Positions 6,461 through 12,946 of a stretch of DNA of 13,714 bases are shown here, piece by piece. Source of the DNA: an uncultured Muribaculaceae bacterium (GTDB taxonomy: Bacteria; Bacteroidota; Bacteroidia; Bacteroidales; Muribaculaceae); assembly GCA_934636465.1 (NCBI GenBank), contig CAKUAR010000034.1, positions 1 to 13,714 of the forward strand, read 5' to 3'. The first letter of the stretch is position 1. Every line of letters starts with the position of its first letter. The translations under genes and the position numbers were made by a program. The notes beneath the pieces were generated by a model, which made no database searches, was not told the origin of the DNA, and saw nothing but the letters and a program-made list of their open reading frames with translations.

Positions 6461-8812
6461 ATGGCAACGAAAGACAAATTCAAGTCGCTGAAGCTGGAGC
6501 GCAGGACTCTCCACGACAATGTCATCAATTTTTTCAATAACGCGGAAGACGGCACTTACAACTACAAGCAAGTGTCGGAAAAAGTAGATGCAAACACTCC
6601 AAAGCAGCGCGCCTTGGTTGTTGAGATACTTGAAGAGCTTGCAATAGACGGATTTTTGACCGAGACTACCCCTGGTCGTTTCAAGGCAGCCCGCCGCTCA
6701 TCAGTGGCAGAGGGCTTGTTTATTCGCCGCAGCAACGGCAAGAACAGCGTGAGCATATCGGACGACGCCGACAGCAAGCCGATTTTTGTTGCCGAGCGCA
6801 ACTCTATGCACGCCCTTAACGGCGACAAGGTGCTCGTACACATAAGCGCCGCACGCGAGGGTCTGGAGCCTGAGGCCGAGGTGCTGAAGATTCTGGAACG
6901 CAAGGAGCAGGTGTTTATAGGCACGCTGCAAGTGAAGAAATATTTTGCGCACCTTGCCACTGACAGCAAGTTTCTTGCCACCGACATATTCATTCCGAAA
7001 GACAAACTCAAGAACGGCAAAACCGGCGACAAGGCCGTGGTGAAAATCATAGAGTGGCCCGAAGACGCCAACAGTCCTGTGGGCGAGGTGATAGACATAC
7101 TTGGTGTGGCTGGCGAAAACAATGCCGAGATACACGCTATTTTGGCTGAATTCGGTTTGCCATATAAATATCCGGAAGAAGTGGAGAAGGCTGCCGACAA
7201 GCTAAGCGCCGAGATAACACCGGAGGATTTGGCTTCGCGCCGCGACATGCGCGATGTGACGACGTTTACCATCGACCCTGCCGATGCCAAGGACTTTGAC
7301 GACGCATTGTCGATTCGCAGTCTGGATAACGGGCACATAGAGGTGGGCGTGCACATAGCCGATGTGAGCCACTTTGTGACTCCAGGCTCTATAATTGACA
7401 AGGAGGCATATGAACGCGCCACATCGGTGTATCTGGTGGACCGCACCGTGCCTATGTTGCCAGAGAGGTTGTGCAACTTCTTGTGCTCGCTGCGCCAAGA
7501 TGAGGACAAGTTTGCCTTCTCGGTGATTTTTGAACTTGACGACAACGCAAAACTATATAAGACCGACATCTGCCACACTCTTATAAGGAGCAACCGCCGC
7601 TTCACCTACGAGGAAGCCCAGACGGTGATAGAAGGTGGACACGGCGATTTTGAAGAGGAAATATTGAAGCTCAACGATCTGGCTCAACTCTTGCGCAAAA
7701 AGCGCTTTGAGGACGGTTCTGTGGCATTTAACCGCGAGGAAGTACACTTTGAGGTGGACGAAAACGGCAAGCCGCTGCGTGTGGTGATGCACGTGTCGAA
7801 GGAGGCCAACAAACTTGTGGAGGAATTTATGCTGCTTGCCAACCGCAAGGTGGCAGAGTCGATAGGCAAAGTGGGCAAGGGCAAGAAAGCAAAGGCGTTT
7901 GTGTATAGAATTCACGACAAACCAGACCCAGAGAAATTGGCCAACTTTGCCGACATAGCAGCCCACTTTGGCTACAAGGTGAAGATTGACGGCACTGCCA
8001 AGGTGGTGAACAAGTCAATCAACAAGATGCTTGAGGAGGTGAAAGGCAAGCCGGAGGAGGAATTACTGTCGATTTTGGCTATCCGCTCTATGGCAAAGGC
8101 TGTGTACTCGACGACCAACGTGGGACACTATGGACTCGGCTTTGAGTATTACACACACTTCACATCGCCAATTCGCCGCTATCCCGACCTTATGGTGCAT
8201 CGTCTGCTCGACCGCTATGCCGAGGGTGGACGCAGCGTGAATCTGGAGAAACTGGAGGACGACTGCGACCACATGAGCGCGCAGGAGCAACTTGCAGCCA
8301 ATGCGGAGCGTGCCTCAATAAAATATAAGGCAGTGGAATTCATGGGTGAAAGACTTGGCGGCGTGTTTGAAGGACACATTTCTGGCGTCACGGAGTGGGG
8401 CTTGTATGTGGAGCTTGACGAAACACACTGCGAGGGCATGATTCCGGTGCGCGACCTCGGCGACGATTTCTATGAGTTTGACGAGAAAAACTATTATTTG
8501 ATAGGTCGCCGCTCTCACCGCAAATATCGCTTGGGCGACAAGGTGAAGATACAGGTGGCTCGTGCCGACCTCATTAAGAAACAGCTTGACTATGCTCTGG
8601 TTGACGCTAACAATCCTGTAGATTCGCACCACATAGACAAAGCTCCAATCACACAAGGCAACCGCTTTACCGGCAACGATGACCACAAGACCGACCGCCG
8701 CCGCTCTGACTTTGAGGGCGGACACGCGTCGCGCCGCCAGAAGCGCGGACAAAACGGCGGTGGCAGAGGCCGTCGTGACCGCTCTGGCCGTGGAGGCCGC
8801 AACAAGCGTTGA
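6461..8812 (+). CDS. rnr: Ribonuclease R (3'-5' exoribonuclease)
   Basis: Processive RNase II-family exonuclease that degrades structured RNA in the cytoplasm. Counting from ATG 6461 the protein has 783 residues. Domains in order are: a helix-turn-helix-like N-terminus (about 14-75), two cold-shock OB folds (about 80-240), the RNB catalytic domain (about 258-573) and an S1 domain (about 627-713). The catalytic magnesium-binding Asp cluster is complete in IDPADAKDFDDAL (D272, D278, D280, D281). A basic, Gly- and Arg-rich tail follows from about 723 to the end (GRGRRDRSGRGGRNKR). An in-frame ATG at 6389 would add 24 residues. I prefer 6461 because family members begin a few residues before the helix-turn-helix and because 6389 lies on top of the predicted transcription start. 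The gene appears monocistronic. Confidence 0.95.
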   Translation: MATKDKFKSLKLERRTLHDNVINFFNNAEDGTYNYKQVSEKVDANTPKQRALVVEILEELAIDGFLTETTPGRFKAARRSSVAEGLFIRRSNGKNSVSISDDADSKPIFVAERNSMHALNGDKVLVHISAAREGLEPEAEVLKILERKEQVFIGTLQVKKYFAHLATDSKFLATDIFIPKDKLKNGKTGDKAVVKIIEWPEDANSPVGEVIDILGVAGENNAEIHAILAEFGLPYKYPEEVEKAADKLSAEITPEDLASRRDMRDVTTFTIDPADAKDFDDALSIRSLDNGHIEVGVHIADVSHFVTPGSIIDKEAYERATSVYLVDRTVPMLPERLCNFLCSLRQDEDKFAFSVIFELDDNAKLYKTDICHTLIRSNRRFTYEEAQTVIEGGHGDFEEEILKLNDLAQLLRKKRFEDGSVAFNREEVHFEVDENGKPLRVVMHVSKEANKLVEEFMLLANRKVAESIGKVGKGKKAKAFVYRIHDKPDPEKLANFADIAAHFGYKVKIDGTAKVVNKSINKMLEEVKGKPEEELLSILAIRSMAKAVYSTTNVGHYGLGFEYYTHFTSPIRRYPDLMVHRLLDRYAEGGRSVNLEKLEDDCDHMSAQEQLAANAERASIKYKAVEFMGERLGGVFEGHISGVTEWGLYVELDETHCEGMIPVRDLGDDFYEFDEKNYYLIGRRSHRKYRLGDKVKIQVARADLIKKQLDYALVDANNPVDSHHIDKAPITQGNRFTGNDDHKTDRRRSDFEGGHASRRQKRGQNGGGRGRRDRSGRGGRNKR

Positions 8813-8834
8813 CGGCTAAAAATCAGTAGTTAGA

Positions 8835-8842
8835 TTATTTTG
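8835..8842 (+). promoter_or_regulatory. Weak candidate -7 element upstream of the leucine-rich-repeat gene
   Basis: TTATTTTG differs from TAnnTTTG at one position. The nearest -33-like GTTG (8808-8811) is 23 bp away. It is the best match in the 81-base gap after rnr, so it is listed with low confidence. Confidence 0.25.
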
Positions 8843-8846
8843 AATA

Positions 8847-8861
8847 TGGCTGAGACAGCCA
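8847..8861 (+). other. Short perfect hairpin between rnr and the leucine-rich-repeat gene
   Basis: TGGCTG (8847-8852) and CAGCCA (8856-8861) form a perfect six-base-pair stem around the loop AGA. No U-run follows at once (TTTTT comes only at 8876-8880), so it is a poor terminator. It may be a 5'-leader stem of the next gene or an RNA-stability element for the rnr 3' end. Confidence 0.3.
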
Positions 8862-8893
8862 CAAGTTAATATGAATTTTTAATAATTATCAGT

Positions 8894-9847
8894 ATGAAGT
8901 TTAGACAAAATTTGTTGACAAGACTATCGCTTGTCGTTGCGTTTGTATCAGCGTCGGCAACAGCATTTGGCGCTGCCGTGACTGTTACTTACAATGGTGT
9001 GAAATATAAGTCTGACAAATCGCAGACTTATTTTATGGTTGTGGCTGCGCCTTACACTGGCGACATTGTGGTGGCAGACAGTGTTAAGACAACCGCCGGC
9101 AAGACTCTGCCTGTGACACAGGTAGGCTCAAGCGCATTTTCGGAGCTGGAAGAATTGACTTCAGTGACTCTGCCAGGAACAGTTACTAAAATCAATGATT
9201 ACGCTTTTGACTCTGCCACAAACCTGAAGACGGTGAAGATGTCGGACAACGTGACCTACATAGGCCACTGGGCTTTCCGCAACTGTTATAACTTGGAGAA
9301 TCTGGAGCTGCCGGACTCATTGACGTTTATCGGCAACTACTGCTTCGACAAGAACTACAAGATGACCAAAATCACACTGCCAGCAAAGCTGACAAATATA
9401 GGCGGATTTGCATTTGAGGGCAATCCACAGCTCAAGACGGTGTATTCTCTGTCAACTACCCCTCCAGAGGTGAAAAAAGGCTATCTTGACGGCGATGAAA
9501 TCTACACGATTTTTGACGACAATGATTATGCCGACCGTGTGCTTTATGTGCCGGCAGGAACTGTTGACGCATATAAGTTGACTTTTGGCTGGAATCAATT
9601 TCCAGAGATACATGAGATTAACTCAACAGGTGTTCAGAACCCAACATCGGCAAATGCCGACTTTAAGGTGGCTGCTTGTGGAAATAAAGCTATCAGTGTG
9701 ACGACTGCTGCTCCAGCAACTGTTGTTGTGTATGACTTGGCAGGACACTTGCTGTGCCGCAAGGCTGTGGGTGCCGGTGAAACAACCATTGGTGGCTTGA
9801 ATGCCGGTGTGGTGCTTGTAAACGGAAAGAAAGTGCTGGTGAAATAA
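8894..9847 (+). CDS. Secreted BspA-like leucine-rich-repeat protein with type IX-like C-terminal tail
   Basis: The 317-residue protein has a signal peptide (positive start MKFRQNLLTR, hydrophobic core, probable cut around residue 26-28). Residues about 77-185 hold four to five LRR_5/BspA repeats of roughly 23 residues, seen as recurring L..(V/I)TLP..(V/L)T.I...AF units. Residues about 216-242 (VLYVPAGTVDAYK...GW) form the usual capping segment of this family. The last 60 residues (VVVYDLAGHLLCRKAV, then GGLNAGVVLVN and KVLVK) resemble the type A sorting domain of the Por/type IX secretion system, so surface display or release is likely. BspA-like proteins often bind host or matrix ligands, but the ligand here is unknown. 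Codon use differs from gltX: only 3 of 12 Ile codons are AUA, and the gene is AT-richer. It is followed by a strong terminator. Confidence 0.85.
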   Translation: MKFRQNLLTRLSLVVAFVSASATAFGAAVTVTYNGVKYKSDKSQTYFMVVAAPYTGDIVVADSVKTTAGKTLPVTQVGSSAFSELEELTSVTLPGTVTKINDYAFDSATNLKTVKMSDNVTYIGHWAFRNCYNLENLELPDSLTFIGNYCFDKNYKMTKITLPAKLTNIGGFAFEGNPQLKTVYSLSTTPPEVKKGYLDGDEIYTIFDDNDYADRVLYVPAGTVDAYKLTFGWNQFPEIHEINSTGVQNPTSANADFKVAACGNKAISVTTAAPATVVVYDLAGHLLCRKAVGAGETTIGGLNAGVVLVNGKKVLVK

Positions 9848-9877
9848 GGAATCACAACATAACACTATCATAGGTAC

Positions 9878-9909
9878 AAAAAAGCGTTCACTCGTGTGAA
9901 CGCTTTTTT
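9878..9909. terminator. Bidirectional rho-independent terminator
   Basis: A perfect 14-bp stem has arms 9878-9891 and 9896-9909 with the loop TCGT. Its core is GCGTTCAC/GTGAACGC, with six A on the left and six T on the right. Either strand therefore reads as a GC-rich hairpin ending in a U-run. It lies 30 bases after the leucine-rich-repeat gene (+) and 85 bases past the stop of the phosphoethanolamine transferase gene (-), so it can end both convergent transcripts. Confidence 0.92.
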
Positions 9910-9994
9910 GTTTTGTCAATATTAGTGATTTCTAATGCCGCCAACACATGGGTGTTGTGTGTCAGCGATGGCTACGGTGGTGGCTTGCGGCGGA

Positions 9995-11734
9995 TTAGGG
10001 ATAGGTGAGGCCGTGCTTGCGGAACTGCTCTATGTCGAGCTGCTTGAGGCCTGATTTGCTGATTGGAATCATTTCGTTGTGGTCGGTGACATAGAGGCGT
10101 TGCTTGACTTTGAAGTCGGGGCTTGACAAAGCGTCGGAAGTGCAGAGGTAGGCGGATTTAACACCACTCATGTCGAGCAACGTGTGAAATGTGACCAGAC
10201 TTGTGGAGATGGGGGCGTCGCTGTGCGAAACTATTTGCTGCCACTTGGCCGGATAGAGTGAGCGGTACTCGCTTGAAGTCCACACAAGGAATGGAACGTG
10301 AATTTGATAGTAGGTTGGAATGGGAGACGCATGCAAGAAACGGTGGCGCGAGTCGTCGAATATGTCCTCACCGTGGTCGCTGGCATAAATCAAGCCTGCC
10401 GGCACATGCATGGCCTGCACCATGGCAATGATGCGCGACAATAGGGCATCGGTGTTGGCAATGGTGTTGTCGTAGGCATTGACGAGCTTGTCGCGGTTTT
10501 CACGGCTTGCTTCGGTGAAGCGGTCGGGCGTGAACAGCGGCTTATAATTGTGCGGATAACGGTCGCGGTAGTTGAAATGTGACCCATAAGTGTGCAACAC
10601 GATAAACAGACGACCGCCGTGGTAGCTGTCGAGACAGGCTTTGAGAGGCGTGAGAATGGAGTCGTCGGCAAGCTCTGACTCAAGCGGCAGATGGTCTTTG
10701 AGAAATGTGACGTGTTGTGCTTCGGAGCCAAGGAAATCAATGAGCGAGCCGTTGCGGCGCTGATTGCTGATGAAAGTGGTGGAGTAGCCAGCCTGGCGGA
10801 ATGCGCAGAAAATGCCTTTCTGGCTGTAAATGTCGTTGAAATTGCCCTGTGATGCCACCGAAGTGAGCAGCATGGGCACACTCTTGTGAGTGGTGTTGCT
10901 CATGGTCAATGCATCTTTGAACGCCACAACGGAGTGCTGCTTGCTGGCCAAGGCACTAAGCCGGGAGGTGGTGGGGCGGTTGTAGCCGAGAATGCCGAAG
11001 TTGTCGGCACGCGCAGTCTCGCCAATAACAAGCACATAGATTTGTGATATGGAGTCGGGGCGTGTGTTGGCGGCTTGATAGCTGAAATTTGCCGAGGCCT
11101 CGGCGTAGTGCATAGACAGGCGTGTGCGCTCTATTGCCACCCCGAAATTGTAGCATGAGTTGACAGGAAAAATATCATCGCGAAAATTGAAGTCACGGTC
11201 AATTATGAAGTTGGCCAAAAGCAACACCACGGCAACGGTAATCAGCACAAGCGACAGCTTGCGTTGCAAGAGACGGAAACCGGAATTGAGCGTGGCTTTG
11301 TTGCACTGCGAGACTATGGCGAGCACTATGCTCAAGCCATAGATGGTGATGGTGGAGACAAAAGCCGGCATCACATTGAACAGCAGTTCTCCGGCTTCGG
11401 TGGTGTTGGTGGTGACGACGTTAAGGAACATGTCAACCGCTATGGGTGACTCGCCATATAGCCCCAGCAGCACCAACTCAAACGCATCGAGGAATATGAA
11501 CAGGAAAAGCCACCAGAACGCTTTGCCAGGCTTGGTGGCAAACGTAAGGGCACACCAGTAGAACGACAACGGCAGGAGCACGCCCACAATGCGTGTGAGC
11601 AGTGACGTTGACTCGGTGTAAAGCATCAACACGTTGGGGATTACGAGAACTGCCAAGAAAACCCAGAAGATGGCTTTCTGGTTTTTAGTCCAGCCGAAAA
11701 GCGTGCTGACTATGCGATGTGAGATTTGACTCAT
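9995..11734 (-). CDS. EptA/MCR-like phosphoethanolamine transferase (lipid A modification)
   Basis: Inner-membrane enzyme of the sulfatase/alkaline-phosphatase fold that would move phosphoethanolamine from phosphatidylethanolamine to lipid A or another glycan. Counting from ATG 11734 it has 579 residues. Five membrane segments lie at about 21-38, 47-65, 73-93, 119-142 and 160-178, followed by a periplasmic catalytic domain. The metal and catalytic residues can be aligned with MCR-1: E239 in IGETARADN, nucleophile T282 in NTTHKSVP, D453-H454 in ASDHGED, with H386 in LHTYGSH and H464/H468 near RHRFLHASP. Regulated members confer resistance to cationic peptides; that is family knowledge, not shown here. 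A GTG at 11776 would add 14 residues (14 bases from the upstream stop). ATG 11734 with A-rich sequence before it is preferred. It is probably co-transcribed with the PCMD gene, since no promoter motif lies in the 56-base gap. Confidence 0.87.
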   Translation of the reverse strand: MSQISHRIVSTLFGWTKNQKAIFWVFLAVLVIPNVLMLYTESTSLLTRIVGVLLPLSFYWCALTFATKPGKAFWWLFLFIFLDAFELVLLGLYGESPIAVDMFLNVVTTNTTEAGELLFNVMPAFVSTITIYGLSIVLAIVSQCNKATLNSGFRLLQRKLSLVLITVAVVLLLANFIIDRDFNFRDDIFPVNSCYNFGVAIERTRLSMHYAEASANFSYQAANTRPDSISQIYVLVIGETARADNFGILGYNRPTTSRLSALASKQHSVVAFKDALTMSNTTHKSVPMLLTSVASQGNFNDIYSQKGIFCAFRQAGYSTTFISNQRRNGSLIDFLGSEAQHVTFLKDHLPLESELADDSILTPLKACLDSYHGGRLFIVLHTYGSHFNYRDRYPHNYKPLFTPDRFTEASRENRDKLVNAYDNTIANTDALLSRIIAMVQAMHVPAGLIYASDHGEDIFDDSRHRFLHASPIPTYYQIHVPFLVWTSSEYRSLYPAKWQQIVSHSDAPISTSLVTFHTLLDMSGVKSAYLCTSDALSSPDFKVKQRLYVTDHNEMIPISKSGLKQLDIEQFRKHGLTYP

Positions 11735-11790
11735 GAACAGCTTTTTTGTGATGCCACGCAAGGATGTGCTGCGCACCGGTGGCGTGAGGA

Positions 11791-12744
11791 TTAATAAACG
11801 AAGCCGATGTTATCGACCCACAAAGTCATGCCCACAGTGCCCTCATAGGCGGTGCCGCTTGCGCTGGAGCACATGACTATGGCGTGTGTGGGAGTTTGGT
11901 CGGCGCTTGCCCAGCCTTCTTCAACCACTGGCACCATTTTGCCCTTGCTGTTGCGTGCATAATAGCTCTTTGCCTTGGGAATTAGGTCCATGTAGCTCTG
12001 ATAGCCGCTGTGGTTGCGAATGTCGCCATAGAGCACCGGTATGCGGTGAGCATTGACCCAGCCAGAAGTGGAAGTGCTGAAACGTTGGCGAGCAGTGCCC
12101 ACGCGCTTGGCGTGAATGTTGCCTTTGGCGTCTTCCCAGCGGTATTGCAGCAGCAGGAACACCTCGGCGTGGTCTTTGCCGGGCAGCACTTTCTTTTTGC
12201 CAAAGCCGCTGCTGTAGATGCGGCTGCCTGAGGGGGCGTAGAGCTTGTAGTCGAATTGCAGATATTTAGGGCGTTTTGTGAAGCGTATGCCCATGTTCAT
12301 GTTGGCGTAGGGGTTGCTGGTGCTTTTCACTGGCTCAATCATTTGACCGGTGAAGATAGTGCCGCCCACAAGCACGTCCATGTTGATAATGCCGAGTGCC
12401 TTGACGTGCTCGAGCTTGGTGGTGAGCTTGGCGCACTGGCCGCCATTGTGTGAGTCGGGATAGACGGCGTTGCTCGCCTTGACGATGCCGTGCACCTTAG
12501 CATAGACGTTGCTCGTGCCCCAAGGCGAACCGCCGAGGTTGACGTAAGGCTTGTTGCCAACAATGGTCTGCGTTGGGCCTATTTCATAAACGGTTTTGGT
12601 GTTTCCGCCCAAGATGTGTGATTCGGAGATTTGTCGTGTAATCCAATGGTCAAAATTACCATAACTTAGAAGTTTAAACGCTGAAGCGTTGCTCGATGCA
12701 AGTGCAACCAATGCAGTTGCTAAAGATAAGATAGACTTTTTCAT
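11791..12744 (-). CDS. Exported PCMD-domain protein (putative carbohydrate metabolism domain)
   Basis: From ATG 12744 the protein has 317 residues with a textbook signal peptide: MKKSILSL, a hydrophobic core and a cut after ASA at residue 22. No lipobox Cys is present, so it should be periplasmic or secreted, whereas many relatives are lipoproteins. The mature part matches my knowledge of the PCMD family of Bacteroidota: NGGQCAKL at 100-107, GGTIFTGQM at 127-135, FTKRPKYLQFDYKLY at 155-169, and an end with the pattern CSSASGTAYEG...LWVDNIGFVY. The biochemical role of the domain is not established; carbohydrate binding is an inference in the family name. An in-frame ATG at 12807 would add 21 residues ahead of the signal peptide and overlaps the promoter, so it is rejected. 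It is the first gene of a probable two-gene unit with the phosphoethanolamine transferase. Confidence 0.85.
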   Translation of the reverse strand: MKKSILSLATALVALASSNASAFKLLSYGNFDHWITRQISESHILGGNTKTVYEIGPTQTIVGNKPYVNLGGSPWGTSNVYAKVHGIVKASNAVYPDSHNGGQCAKLTTKLEHVKALGIINMDVLVGGTIFTGQMIEPVKSTSNPYANMNMGIRFTKRPKYLQFDYKLYAPSGSRIYSSGFGKKKVLPGKDHAEVFLLLQYRWEDAKGNIHAKRVGTARQRFSTSTSGWVNAHRIPVLYGDIRNHSGYQSYMDLIPKAKSYYARNSKGKMVPVVEEGWASADQTPTHAIVMCSSASGTAYEGTVGMTLWVDNIGFVY

Positions 12745-12804
12745 ATTTAGCCCAATTTTGTTCCAAAAATTACCAAAAATGTGTCTTTTTGGCTTGTCAA
12801 GGCA

Positions 12805-12812
12805 CAAAATTA
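12805..12812 (-). promoter_or_regulatory. Candidate -7 element of the PCMD gene promoter
   Basis: Read on the - strand this is TAATTTTG, an exact TAnnTTTG match. Transcription would start near 12798, giving a leader of about 54 nt before ATG 12744. The -33 region (about 12832-12836) has no TTTG. It is instead occupied by the palindrome at 12826-12840, which suggests activator dependence or a weak promoter. Confidence 0.45.
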
Positions 12813-12825
12813 ATCAAAATTTTAC

Positions 12826-12840
12826 ATATATGGCATATAT
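12826..12840. repeat. 15-bp perfect palindrome in the PCMD promoter -33 region
   Basis: ATATATG (12826-12832), one central G, then CATATAT (12834-12840) form a perfect inverted repeat. It sits where the -33 element of the - strand promoter should be. A second inverted repeat, GTCAT-G-ATGAC, follows at 12845-12855. They could be regulator sites. The first is AT-rich and may be chance. Confidence 0.35.
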
Positions 12841-12865
12841 TTGCGTCATGATGACTGTCACAAGG

Positions 12866-12915
12866 CAAAAAGACAACGCGGTGAAGCCGTGGGTTGGCAG
12901 GCTCCGCCGCATTGT
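12866..12915 (-). terminator. Rho-independent terminator of the M16 peptidase gene
   Basis: On the - strand, ACAATGCGG (12915-12907) pairs with CCGCGTTGT (12881-12873), nine pairs including one G-U. After a single C/A mismatch (12906/12882), GGAGCC (12905-12900) pairs with GGCTTC (12888-12883), six pairs including one G-U. The loop is 11 bases. The run CTTTTTG follows at once (T-run at 12871-12867). It begins 32 bases past the peptidase stop and separates that gene from the PCMD promoter. Confidence 0.75.
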
Positions 12916-12946
12916 GGGTAGGTGAAAAATTATTACGTTCGATTGT

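Noticed and set aside
9942..9957. CAACAC-ATGG-GTGTTG hairpin past the phosphoethanolamine transferase stop
   Set aside because: Six pairs without a U-run on either strand; the strong hairpin at 9878-9909 explains termination better.
11735..11776. GTG start adding 14 residues to the phosphoethanolamine transferase
   Set aside because: ATG 11734 is a stronger codon, has A-rich sequence ahead of it and gives a short cytoplasmic tail before the first membrane segment. The longer form is not excluded.
12689..12925. 78-codon + strand frame across the PCMD promoter region
   Set aside because: It starts inside the PCMD gene on the opposite strand and crosses that gene's promoter and the peptidase terminator; no protein-like features.
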